Assembly (NCBI GenBank): GCA_963556695.1
Contig: CAUWAG010000014.1
Location: forward strand, 1-64,000
DNA: 64,000 bases
Direction: 5' to 3'
DNA from: Anthostomella pinea
Taxonomy: Eukaryota > Ascomycota > Sordariomycetes > Xylariales > Xylariaceae
The notes under the pieces were generated by a model. It was not told where the DNA came from. It did not search any database and saw nothing but the letters and a program-made list of their open reading frames with translations. Shown here one piece after another: positions 11,308 through 22,117 of the stretch (position 1 is its first letter; each line of letters begins with the position of its first letter). A program made the position numbers and the translations under genes.

Positions 11308-11864
11308 TTGATTGATTGATTGATTGTATTTATCGTGGGTGCAGTCCCTCCCTAGGGCAAACCACGCCTCCCAGGGCCATTGTATCGCAAGGTTGTAGAG
11401 GTGTCAGTCTAGATACATTTAGATCCGCGCACGAGCCTATCCTCGCTGTAGCGGTACCAACCTGGAGTGACCAGATGGTTTTAGTCAATACCCAAACACG
11501 ATTCTGTCAGAAAAACCTCCTGTCCAGTGACAAAGCGACCCAGTGAACCTCAGTCCTCTGGTGTACACATCGTTCCAGTAGCCATTCGATATATGTCGCA
11601 TTAGTGGGTGAAATAGGTGTTTGTTATCTGCTGGCGAGGGAAACCACAAAGGGAAAAACCTCGCAGGAGTGGGTGTTGTGGAGACAAGCTGCTTGGCTAT
11701 CAGGCTCTGCGATAAGGGGCCTCTCCACTGTCGTGTGCTGGTTGTCGACTCGCACAAGCCGGGTCAGAAGGGGGCCATAACAGGATTCGAACCCACTTGT
11801 TCTCGTCGCCCACCGCACAAACAAGAACACAACCAGGCACATTTGACCATTGCGCCATACGGCC
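11308..11864 (-). mobile_element. tRNA-headed SINE with a LINE-like 3' tail
   Basis: Read on the minus strand, the element starts with a tRNA-like head (11864-11773), has an unrelated body of about 290 bases, and ends in about 170 bases that align with the 3' end of the resident LINE. Shared landmarks with 46020-46190 are ACCGC..., GGCTCGTG, ACCTC.ACAACC.TGCGAT, the block CTGGGAGGCGTGGTTTGC, and the terminal ATAAATACAATCAATCAATC. The tail repeat is the same AATC repeat as in LINE copy 3. A tRNA-derived head plus a partner-LINE tail is the defining plan of a SINE mobilised by that LINE. No clear target duplication is seen. Only one copy is in the window, so it is not a proven family. Confidence 0.75.
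11773..11864 (-). other. tRNA-like SINE head with A and B boxes
   Basis: The first and last seven bases pair as an acceptor stem (GGCCGTA with TATGGCC). A box A (TGGCGCAATGG) and a box B (GGTTCGAATCC) match RNA polymerase III internal promoter consensus at normal spacing. The T stem is held mostly by G-U pairs and the anticodon arm cannot be drawn cleanly in 92 bases, so I call it a SINE promoter head, not a working tRNA. Confidence 0.7.
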
Positions 11865-11888
11865 AGTTATTGAAAGAAGTGCCTGCTT

Positions 11889-12140
11889 TGTGCCTTTTGG
11901 TAGCTTTCCCAGATGCTGATAAATCACAAGTCTAGTTGTAATCTGTCAGTGGTCTGGGTGGTGCTTGATTAACAGGTCGGATGGAAAGGATTCCATCTGA
12001 GATGTATCTAAATACCTAAATTACAGTGGTGAGGTACCTGGGGCAACAAAGGGTTGCCAGGCAGCCTTCATCAGGTAACCTCCAACATATCTGGTGGGGT
12101 TACCAGAATACTCCATATGGGTCCATGCACTGGATCCACA
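11889..12140 (+). mobile_element. TGTG...CACA element, copy 1, 4-bp duplication GCTT
   Basis: A 252 bp unit begins TGTGCCTTTTGG and ends GGATCCACA. It is flanked by GCTT on both sides (11885-11888 and 12141-12144). A second copy in inverse orientation is at 28275-28525 with its own 4-bp duplication. It contains a small hairpin (GGATGGAA with TTCCATC). TG...CA ends with short duplications fit a solo LTR or a TRIM-like element; there is no coding sequence. Confidence 0.78.
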
Positions 12141-12213
12141 GCTTTAGCGCAGATATCGAGGTTGCGCCCTAACAGCGGGGTGCCAAAAAAAATAGTTGTT
12201 TTTGGCAAGTGTG
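12141..12213 (-). mobile_element. Fragment of the LINE 5' UTR
   Basis: The segment with GAGGTTGCGCCCTAACAGCG matches the LINE 5' UTR at about 4025-4095 almost base for base, in the same orientation. It stops abruptly at the start of the rhodopsin-like gene fragment. Confidence 0.8.
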
Positions 12214-12716
12214 TGGAGGTACTCAATATCATTGAGATCCTCTACAATCTAGTCACAGGCCTCAGCAAGTACACCGTCCTCCGCCAGATCGAGACGATTT
12301 TCTGTCAGCATCGCCGCGAAAACATCGCCTACAGAGGTCTTTGGACTCTCATTTGGGCCAACTCGATGTTTTATTTCGCCCTATCCTTTGCTTTCAATTT
12401 TGCATGCGTCCCAAGAGAAAAGATATGGCATTCGACAGTACCGGGCCGATGCACTGATACCAATGCGAGCATCATAACCGCCGGCGCACTCAACGTCGTA
12501 TCGGACGTAACTATCTTCCTTCTTCCCATGGCTGTCCTTTGGGGCATACAGCTACCGACGAGGGCCAAGCTCGGGGCATTTGCAGTCTTTGCAGTTGAAA
12601 TATTGTCAGTCCTGGCGATTCTCCTCCACTCCAGGAAGGTTCAATGAAGCGGATGCTGACAGACTCCAAGGGCCAATATCGCGGGCATACTGCGGCTCTA
12701 CTACTTGTGAGATTTC
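12214..12716 (+). pseudogene. Fungal rhodopsin-like (SAT4-type) membrane protein, 5'-truncated remnant
   Basis: The open stretch starts EVLNIIEILYNLVTG and continues with hydrophobic segments about residues 50-70, 95-115 and 120-140. The string CVPREKIWHSTVPGRC, then VVSDVTIFLLPMAVLW, is typical of the fungal rhodopsin-like domain, a seven-helix integral membrane family of unknown substrate. The first two or so helices are missing because LINE sequence abuts the 5' side. Near 12646 the frame stops. The next expected helix (IAGILRLYYL) is visible in another frame at about 12675-12710, so the gene is frameshifted or an intron is damaged. No start codon of its own is evident. I treat it as a broken relic. 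Confidence 0.7.
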
Positions 12717-13982
12717 AAAGTGTTCTATTAAGGAGAGGAATTCCAGCTACTCTGGAGCGGCCAGAATGGCCCTATATATATCCAAGATACTAAAGGAAAG
12801 GATACGTGGCCTTATATTGGCCACGTATGTGACTGAGTCACAAATGGGGATGGTGATCCTGAAGGATGACTATGGACGGGCTAACGTAGCCCAGAGTCCA
12901 ACACTACTGTGTTGAGCTTTCGCGCAGCGAGGACATATCGTTTGCCCTCGAGCCCGTTTCTTACACCGGGTATATGAAATCCCTCCCAGAACAGGCCACG
13001 GAGCATTGCTGACCGTACTGGATCTTGTAGGCATGCGGAGTTCCCCAGCGTTTTCCTCGTTGCCTCCTTGCCATTATTCCACTCTTGTTCAGAAGCATTT
13101 GCGGGAGAGACAGGCAGAAATCCTACGCCTTGTCGGATGGTAGCACCTTTAGAAGGTCGCATAAATCCAGGAACAATCCGGGCGACGAACAAGGCATGGA
13201 TAGGAGTGAACATGAGAGTGTAGCCAATTTGAGACCACGCGGAGTCAGCGATGCGGTGGGAGGCAACGAGATTGTTGTGTCGAGCGAGATCCTAGTGTCA
13301 GATGAGGTGAATAATGGGAGTGAGGCATATGACTATACGCGTAGTTGGGAAGGCGGCCAAAAGGTTCGAAAAACGCCGTTTCTCAAATAAGCTCTTCAAG
13401 TCAAAACTTATGCTATCGAAAAAGCTTTAACATCCGGCCTTATGTCTCTTTCGAAAGCTTCATTATCATTCTATCCGTTCGTGAAGTGAACGTAATACTT
13501 GAAACGCTCGCCGCAACAATGTTCAACATTATAGTCTCTGGGATTTTTTTTGCGCAGCCTTTACGGCCTTGACATGATAATTACAGATTCAAATTCGACA
13601 GGAGCAATATGATTGTCTGCATGTGGCACGTCATACAGGATGGACTACACAGCTCTGTCACGAAGACTCCTCAATCGTCATCGCATCTACAGCAATATAG
13701 AAGAGCTCTCATTTTAATCACCATTTTGTTCTAAAGAGGAGCTTGAGTTGGTGTTTTAAGCCTTTGAATCTGGGAGGTTCCGACCACCTCGACCTTAATC
13801 TCACGAAACGAACCAGCTTCTATATGGCCAATGAATTCAATTGCTATGCCTTCGTGTTTTCGCTACGGTATGTATGCGCTGGCAACAGCCGCCTCCTACC
13901 CTCAGACCAAAGAGCCACAACTTTCATGATCACCTCAACGACCGTAAGAGGGCGCCCTTCCGCTCTCGGCCCCCCTGGGATC
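12717..13982. other. Intergenic, no supported gene
   Basis: Two modest open stretches (12881-13213 minus and 13085-13390 plus) overlap on opposite strands and match nothing I know. The plus one could be the hydrophilic tail of the rhodopsin-like gene, which I cannot show. Confidence 0.4.
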
Positions 13983-13994
13983 TGCAACCTCATC

Positions 13995-14229
13995 CTACTC
14001 CCCAAGTATTGTCTTCTTCCATTCCTCCCGCGATTTCGCAGCATGCTTGCGAACATGGTCCCGCACCTGATCAGCAAATCCTTCTTCGTCATAAGGATAA
14101 CCAAGTGCTGTCATCGTTCTGATTCGTTTGATGTGGTCAGGTTAACGCAGCAAACCAAAGAAGACGTACTTGGTACTCGTATGGATGGTTGTTATCTGGT
14201 GGAAATACACGGCACACGTGACCGCGCAT
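13995..14229 (-). CDS. Possible small two-exon gene, unknown
   Basis: On the minus strand an ATG at 14229 opens MRGHVCRVFPPDNNHPYEYQ. After a possible intron of about 60 bases (donor near 14169-14177, acceptor near 14120) a run reading LGYPYDEEGFADQVRD and then HVRKHAAKSREEWKKT continues to a TAG at 13995. The second block is charged and helix-like, as in real protein. The exon junction only keeps frame with a weaker GTACCA donor. The family is not recognised. A broken C-terminal exon of a larger gene is equally possible. Confidence 0.3.
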
Positions 14230-14239
14230 GTGGCTTCTA

Positions 14240-15141
14240 GAAGTCGTATTTAGCCCCGCTGCAGCTTATACAGCCATACACACACAGCCTGCCATTTATG
14301 ATAATAGCAAATTACTGCGGATTAGGTGTTTTGGATCGTCCTCTGTTAAGATGCAGCTAGGCATGCCCTTATGCGGAGATATAACGAGAGATAGGGGGTA
14401 GGGGGTAATAAAGCTGCAATCTATATTCTAGCGTGGTAATTTCACATTTCCATGCGTCCTAGAAGTTAATGCCAATCTTTAATCTGTTAGAGACTTCACT
14501 GACACGGATGTATTCCTTTATTAGCTGTCCTTTCACTTCACTACGTCGGTGTGCTGGTTTGTGTCGGCTATTTATGTCTGTCAACAGCCGAGCAGATCTA
14601 CTTTCCATTTGCTGTGTTCTTCCTTGCAAACCCCCTCTTCAATCGTTGACCGCATTTTTAAGCATTGCTAAATCTCTAACAGCAGCATGCACAATGCATG
14701 GTATTGAAGTGCCCAGGTAAATACCTATGTATACAGTGCGACACGGATTAACAACGAGAGCAATCTTGTCGAGGGATCATCAGTGCTGGAATATCGCATG
14801 GCCATGACCCATTGCCCAAAGATGGTTTCTTAGGGGCGGACTGGGCATCTGTCGATCGAGCCTACATTTGCTAAATGCCATGTGCTGATGGGCATTGCAT
14901 CTTGAGACATCGTTGACTGTTGTCTCAGAGTTCTACTCTGTATCGCCAAGGATTTGGCAGAGCTGAGAGACCACAACGTCGATACATCTTTGAGCATATA
15001 CTGAAAAAGGAGTGAGAAAAAACTGATTTCCCATTGTCTCTGCCGTTGTTCCAGAATTCTACCCAGTCTTGACTCTACCCAACTTCCAAGCAACGTTTTC
15101 CGCTTATACGAATCAATCAGTCTGACCGCCATCGACATAAT
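14240..15141. other. Intergenic, nothing recognised
   Basis: This is the 3' flank of the desaturase gene. Short frames occur on both strands without family features. Confidence 0.45.
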
Positions 15142-16249
15142 TCAAGGCTTTCCAAGACGCTCATCGACAACATTTCCAGCCCGCTTTACCACCGTCTTCT
15201 TTGTTGCCATCTGCCAAAACGTCTCGACGAATCCTCTGGAAACAACGGTCTTAGTCCGGAACGCCTCGTTCTCGCCCATCAGAGCCGTGTGCGCTTCAGG
15301 GAGCTGATGAAACGGGACTTGAGCATGGAGATGGTGGACCGCATGGTAACCGTCATTATGAGGGTGCACTGAGAAATTTTGCCATCAGCGCACAGTCCTC
15401 AATGCATGAGATGGGGGACTTACTGAACCACAGATGCGAGAGCCCAAGGTTGGAGCGCGAGTTCCCAAACTTGCCGTTCATGTCCATGCCACAGTGCTCG
15501 GCTGCCTCAGCCCAGTAGCGGAGAACAGGCAGGACGACGAAGAACGGGACGGCCCAGTACAGACCCACGAGCAGGGCAGACTTCTCGCTGAAGTACACGC
15601 CAGCCAGCACCGCAGCCCAGTAGATCGCCTTGCCGGGGTACGCAGCCCGCGAGGTCCAGAAGTCGACGAACGAGGTACTCAGGTACTCCCAATGGACGTA
15701 TCCGGAGAAAGGTAGCGTGAACAGGTAATACACCGGGTCTTCGGGGATCTTATCAAGGCCCAGTTCGAAGATTCGTATAAGATCCGGGTCCTTGGTTGGA
15801 TCGCCGAGGTGCTGGTGGTGGATGAGATGGGCCCGGCGGTAGTCCTCCAGGACCTTAAGGACGGGGAAGGCATAGAGAAACTGGAGGTTGTAGTGCGTGG
15901 ACGGGGTCTTGAACATGTTAAAGTGGGATGCTTCGTGGACGAGGCATTCAAAAGCGCGCAGTCGGGACGCGATGATCAGGCAGGCGGCGGTGTAGATGGT
16001 CCATTTTACGGCGTTGGGATACTGGTTGGTCCAGTCTTTCTCTGAGAGGAATATGCAGGATCCGATGACGGCGTAGTTGACGAAGATGGCGAGGAGGCCT
16101 TTTCCGGTGTCTCGAGAACGGAAGGTGTTGGCCACTTTCATTGCGTGTTGTAAGTATTGGGCCTCGACGACGGGTTCTGGTTTAAGGGGGACAACATCGA
16201 GCCGCCCGACCTCGATTGTCTTCACGGGCTGGGTTTTTGTCCGGATCAT
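15142..16249 (-). CDS. Membrane fatty-acid desaturase/hydroxylase family protein
   Basis: Two exons (16249-15424 and 15368-15142, joined across a 55 bp GTAAGT...CTCAG intron) give a 350-residue protein. It is a di-iron membrane oxidoreductase of the fatty-acid desaturase superfamily, expected in the endoplasmic reticulum. Three histidine boxes are seen: LVHEASHFNMF (HxxxH, about residue 105), RRAHLIHHQHLGDP (about 142), and HNDGYHAVHHLHAQVPF (about 278), with AEHCG just before the last. Hydrophobic segments lie at about 52-72, 82-100, 180-200 and 205-240. It lacks a cytochrome b5 domain, so it would rely on an external electron donor. The substrate (acyl chain, sphingoid base or a secondary metabolite) cannot be told from sequence. 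It appears intact. The intron separates the third box from the rest. Confidence 0.85.
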
Positions 16250-17212
16250 GATATCTGGAGATGTAAAGAACTAGTGCTTGAGAAGCTATAGAAGGGTTCG
16301 AAGGGCTGGTGTTTCTGTCTACACGATAGCCAAGGAGAGGGGGTTTAGGGTCGTATTTATCACCATCTTGCACAAGAAGTCAATAGTCCCCAAACAACCG
16401 TCCAGGAGACGAACCTCACGAAAAACTTGACGCTCCCCTTGTATCCGATTCCGGCTGAGGCTCGTAAGTCTTACGACCGTTCGGGTGCCATGTCTCGCAA
16501 AGCCTCGCGAGGGATTTCTCTTCCGCTGCACCAATGCGAAATATGCGCCTTCTGCTACATTGCGGGGAAAGGCGGAGATGACTCTTCGCACAATAAGCTT
16601 ACCCTTCAGCGGTCGAGATCGGTCGAACGAAGCAAATTTTCATCACCGTGTCATCCCGAGGCGTGATTGCACTTCCCCCCCCCAGCATCATGTCATTTTT
16701 GTGACTAAAGAATGTCAGAGTGGCAACTGGTAAGCGGGAACCTGCCATTGATGAGGCGTGAAGGAATCATTCCAGACCCTCTTGATATTATCATCATCGG
16801 TCGTGCGACCGCAAGGTGCCACAGTACGTGGCGCATAGGATGCAAGCTTTTATGGATTATTGATTATTTAAACTGTGAGGCTTACTCCGCGGAAAGGATG
16901 CTCACGGTACCGGATGTGAGACTGTGGCGTAGGTGCTGAAGAATTCGAATAGCCTCGGCTCCAATATGCAAGGCACTTGTGGTATCATGGTATTTGCTTT
17001 TCAGGCAGACGGGTGGCAGTAGATGAGCCGCAATGGCCAGCGTTGGGGTGATGGCGAATGCCACGAATCAGTGTACACGCCAGGCGACGTGGCACCCCCT
17101 GTCAGCTACGCCAGAAACATACTTCTACTTACAACTCGTGAAAAGATTGCCCTGATAGTACGAGCTTTCTTTAGGTCGAGCACGTGGCTATAGTCGGGTA
17201 TATCTACCCGGT
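16250..17212. other. Intergenic between desaturase and AT-rich block
   Basis: This is the upstream region of the desaturase. No gene or repeat is recognised. The last 50 bases grade into AT-rich sequence. Confidence 0.45.
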
Positions 17213-18750
17213 ACTTATAGGTAGTATAACAAGGTTAAAGTAAGGTTGGCTCGTTAAAAGAGGGCTAATCTTTAAAAGCTAACGGGCCGACTAGTAATTT
17301 GAAATTTAAACATTTAGATTTTTAAAACGTAAACCTTTTTTATTTTATTTATTAAATATGATAATAGCCTTAAAATGTACCTTAACGTAGTTTATACGTA
17401 CGTCATAAAATTTAAATAAATTTTAAATTTTAAATAATATATAATAATTAAGTATTATATAATAGTCAAATAAATATTTCATAAACAACGGTTAGTTACG
17501 GTTTTAAGATATGTATTTAAATAAAAAGTCTTGTTTTTAAAGTATTAACTTAATATAAATAAAAAACTATATCGAAAATTACAATTTTTTTTCTTTATAA
17601 CTTTTAACAAAATGATATTCTTAATATCGATTTAATAAGAACTTAATATATATAAATATAATACTTAATTAACGATATAACGTATTTTTAAAAGTAGCTT
17701 TCAGTAACAAAGCGTCGATTGTACTTATAAACGTAAGTTTAATAACGTCATTATTTTTAAACGCGTAAGTAACGTGCCATCTTAAAAGACTTTAAAGCTT
17801 AAAAACTAAATAAGACGATCATAAAAGATTAACGTGTCCAAAAATATCACGCGTTTAATAATAAGAGTAAACCGTTTTACAATAAAGTTAATAACGTTTT
17901 TAAGATAAAATAAAGGAAGTTAGCGATAAACTTATTTAAAAAAGCCATTAATTGTCTTTTTTTAATTTCGGCTACGATCTTACGATAATATGCCTTAAAT
18001 GTAACTTACCACTGGCTTATTATATGTTTCTTTTATGTTTTTAATAAGTGTATTACGAGATTTATAACGGTTGTTAATCGATTATTAATTAAACTAATTT
18101 AAGGCTAAATATTTCCACGTTAGTCGGAGCGTTAATGCGACGCTAACGCTGATTATAATGGCTCGATTTATCCGATATATCGCTTTATACCGACGAGGAT
18201 TTTTCTTTCGATTTCAACGTTAAATCGTCGATATAAATTTAAATTATAAGCCGATCTTTTTATCTTCTACGTTAATAATTTGGTTTATAAACTAATTCTG
18301 TTTGTTATTATCTCTTTTAATAGCTAGTAATTTTTATAAATTACGTAACGCAATAGTGTACTCTTTACTACCGTTATATAATTTATCAGCCTAGATTTTT
18401 CCTTATTTTCTTACTGTACGCTAAATGAATTTCCTTCTAGTTTTTGGTATAATAAATATAATTTGGGTTTTCCGTGATATTTACCGATATTTTTTTCGTA
18501 AATATTTACTCGCTTTTTACTTCTGATAACATTAATAAATAAATAATATTAGTCGGTATATTAAAATATTAGGACGTATTGATAACATATCATTTAAATA
18601 AATACGGGCTATTTATTTTACACTAAGATTCAAATATCGCTTAAACGTTTTATAAAATAAAGTAATAAATGACATAATTGTAATAAGTCTGAATAGTAGT
18701 TATAAAAGAAAGGAAAAGAAACGGCCGTTTTATACGCGATGAATGGCTTT

Positions 18751-18949
18751 TGTCATGATGCCTACGACGTTGTGGTGGAATCTGGTGTTGTATTCCCAAA
18801 ATAACAAGGTGAGGAAGGAAAGGAATCCAAGTGTGCGTGCACTCGAATGGCTATAGCACACATAGTGGTTTCCTTTCTTATCTAATCTACACGTGACCTG
18901 ATGACTAAGCATCAGTCCATCTAGGTGGATACGGTTGTACACCGTCACA
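18751..18949. mobile_element. Solo LTR, 199-bp family, duplication GCTTT
   Basis: A 199 bp unit of balanced composition (TGTCATGATG ... ACCGTCACA) sits in the AT-rich block and is flanked by GCTTT at 18746-18750 and 18950-18954. The composition break and the exact duplication indicate insertion after the surrounding sequence had been RIP-mutated. No other copy is in the window. Confidence 0.82.
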
Positions 18950-19118
18950 GCTTTTTTATTACGATCGGTTAAGTTTAAAGTTTAAAATTTTCTTCCGAAT
19001 ACTTTCAATAAGTTTTGTATCGGTTTTAAAGTTTATAAATCTTCAACGTAATACGACTTGAATAATTTTTCTAACTATCTATTTTTTTCCTACTTTTTTC
19101 GCGCCGTTAATAGTAATC

Positions 19119-19602
19119 TGTGACGAGCCGTCTAACCTATAAGGCTAAAGGGTTCTATAGGGTTTATGTTCTGAGATAAGTCAACACAAAGGACGATAGA
19201 GGCTTCTGTCAACTAGAAGACACTCAGATGCTGGGGCTTGGTCTGAACTGGGTTCACTGTGTAGTCGAGTCGTAAGGAGATTTCTCCCACCTTAGGGTTG
19301 GCTAAGATGCTTAGATTGATCACTGAGGTAGAGACTGTCTATCTATCTTGTTGGGAAATGTCTGTCTTTATATATCCAATCTCTCCCTCACTGATTAGAT
19401 GGCTCACCCTGGATCACCACGGTGATCCAGTGATCCAAATTCTTAGTCACGTGACCCAGGTTCTGCTGGTCACGTGATCTGTGTACCGTTGCTCCGTTGC
19501 TCCGATCTCTCCACTGATCAGCACCCCACTCTCTGGTCAACCTGTTTCTAATCGTCCCCTCTGTGCCTGCTATCAGGCCGCACTGTTCGTTGGTTCGTAA
19601 CA
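19119..19602 (+). mobile_element. Solo LTR, 484-bp family, duplication TAATC
   Basis: A 484 bp unit starting TGTGACGAGCCG and ending GGTTCGTAACA is flanked by TAATC at 19114-19118 and 19603-19607. It is GC-balanced inside AT-rich sequence. A TATATATCC box near 19370 suggests transcription to the right, hence the plus assignment. No internal region remains. Confidence 0.88.
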
Positions 19603-22117
19603 TAATCATTATAAACTATAAATGTATTAAAGGTTATTTTATACGTTTATTTACGTCTTAAAATATTGTGTATTAAATAAAACGATAAGTGAACCTTTTA
19701 AACCGTTTTTATAAGAGCTTCAATAGCATATATAAACAGTGCCGAAAAGAATTTTCTTTTTTAACGATGATCCGTATTTTTTTAATTTTAATAAAAAATA
19801 CAAGAAGATATCTCTAATATCGCTTCCAAAAAAATAACTTTAAAACCGGCTTTACGTTAACGTCTATTAATTAAGTAAAAATCGACGGCCTAATTATCGC
19901 CGTTATTATAAAAGCTTTAACGCGTTTTATTTTTAAAAAATAAAAATGGCAACGAAATAATATTAGAATATTAAGGTATATACGTTGCGCGCGGTAAAAA
20001 GCAAAAGGTTTTATTATAAAAAGATTTTATACAATACCGATATAAAAATAATTACTTAATTTATGACGTTATAACTTTTGTTTGCTTAATTCAACATAAT
20101 ACTAACGTAAATATGTTTATATTTCTAACTTAATACTGTATTATATTTTACGGTAACCTTTAAAGCAAGGCCAAAAAGAAAAAGAAAAAAATAAAGAAAA
20201 AATAACGCTTTTCTTCGTATAATGAGTAATAACATAATAGTTTACGCTTTTTAGAACCATTTTATTAAAAAATTTAATAACTATATTAAAAGTAATATTA
20301 AAGATAAAATTAAAAAAAGGACGAAAATCTGTAAGACTTAGGTAATTAAAACCCAGATTTTAATCATTTATCAACGTTATGATAAAAAAGCCTACTTTAA
20401 AATAAAAAAAATTAAGCTTTTGTAAAGTGATAACTAAAATAAAAGCGACGTGAAATAAGATCGATTTTATAAGGGAAAAGTAAACCTAAGTCTGTTTTAT
20501 TAAATACGAGGCAGTACCTTTCAAACGGTTTAAAAGATTTACGTATTAATTTTAATTAAAACGTCGAAGTTTTTAAAATTAAACGATAATATAAAACTGT
20601 TAATAGTATAATAAAAGGTTCTAAATAACGAAGTACGTATAAAAGCTTTAAATCGACGGGGTATATATAAAGGTCTTTTTTAAAACCACGATAAAAACTT
20701 TCGTATAAAAAAAGCATGTAAAAAGCGTTTTTACAACGAAAAGTACGATAAAAAGCACGTAAAAGCACGATACAAAAGGTTTTTTGAGTAAAAAAACGTA
20801 AAAAAAGATACCTTTAATTTAATTAAAGGGGTAACGATAACAACATATTACTATGAAAGATAACCTACTACTTATTTATTTAAGTAATAATAATATCAAT
20901 AGATTTTAATTCTTACTCGTTTTTAAGCTATTCATAGCTTTATTAGTTTGTTTAACATTATATACTTCGTTAAAACACGTGTTCAATTCAACAATAGTTT
21001 TAATATATAATCTAGCGTGGTTCGTATGTATGTAAAGATAAGTAGGTTTTATATAATAATTAAGTAACTACTTATTTAAATAACTGTTAATTACGGACTT
21101 AAGTTACTTATTTAAGTAAGGATTCGTTTTTATAACTATCAACTTAATACGAATGAAAAGCTACCTCGATCTTAATTTATCCTTTATTTTAACCTTTTAT
21201 AACTTCTTATATTATTTAATATGATAAATGTTCTTAGCTTACTTTTACTTTAAAGAAATAAGCTTTATGTTTTATTCATGTAGATAATTAAAATAATCAC
21301 CAATACATTACTTCATCAAACGTTAATTTACGCTTTTAACCTGGTTCTAAGTTCGAATGATAATATAAATACTTAAAAAAAGAAATTCGAAATATTTTAA
21401 ATTATTCGTTATGAGTAGGAATAATAAAGGCTGGTTTAGTTAAAAAGATTATAATAGTACGGCTATAGCGAGCTTAGATAAGTAAATATAATATTGTAAA
21501 AAAGTTAAGGTATTTAATTGATTATAAATTTATAATAGTATTGAATAATTAAACCATTATATGTATATATTACTTAATAATAGCGTTATATTTATTATAT
21601 ATAACAAGTTTTAACCTCTTCTATACAATATTTAAATTTTGAATTATTTGAATAAGGTTTTTATATTTTTCTTATCTAGTTAATCAGCTGTATATTGCTT
21701 AGTTATTAATATATTACGCGCGTTTTTTACGGATTTTTTTAATATTTAATATATTACGTCTTTAACTCTTATTATAACTTTTAAATAACTTAATTACTTT
21801 TAAGAATCGAAGGGTTAAGTTCAAAGTTACAACGGGCCGACTACATAAGCAACGGGGTAATTTAAAACAGCGCTTATAAGAGGGCCAGCCCGGTAACACA
21901 GCGTCTCTTTAGAATGACCCCCGTGCGTAGATAGACCAATAGAATCGAGAGCCTCAATGCATGTCAGATTTGGGTGAATCCTCGTCTCACATTGACAATC
22001 CCGACAGCATCTTCTCATCCTTCGTACCTAAGTCAGGTCCCTGTCCAATCTTCCCAAGAAAGCAACGATCCCTCCACTACCAACCTTCCGTACGGCAACT
22101 CAGCAACAGGCGGAAAC

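Larger units (their letters stand above)
17213..21845. repeat. AT-rich block, RIP-mutated transposon relic
   Basis: Apart from two inserted LTRs, the block is dominated by A and T with many TAA/TTA words and has no frame longer than about 70 codons. Isolated CG and ACG words remain in otherwise AT sequence, as expected after repeated C-to-T mutation at CpA. Such blocks are what repeat-induced point mutation leaves of old transposons. The same 13 bases, AACGGGCCGACTA, stand at both edges (17281-17293 and 21831-21843) in direct orientation, which may mark the ends of one element about 4.5 kb long. No protein motif survives, so the original element type is unknown. Confidence 0.8.

Noticed and set aside
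11773..11864. A functional tRNA gene
   Set aside because: The acceptor stem and both promoter boxes are good, but the T stem is mostly G-U pairs and no regular anticodon arm fits in 92 bases. It also sits at the head of a repeat with a LINE tail.
15434..16045. Plus-strand frames over the desaturase
   Set aside because: They mirror the minus-strand desaturase exons, which contain the three histidine boxes.
17213..21845. Genes or a mitochondrial insertion in the AT-rich block
   Set aside because: No frame over about 75 codons, no intron-joined motifs, no tRNA or rRNA-like blocks. The composition fits RIP-mutated transposon sequence better.
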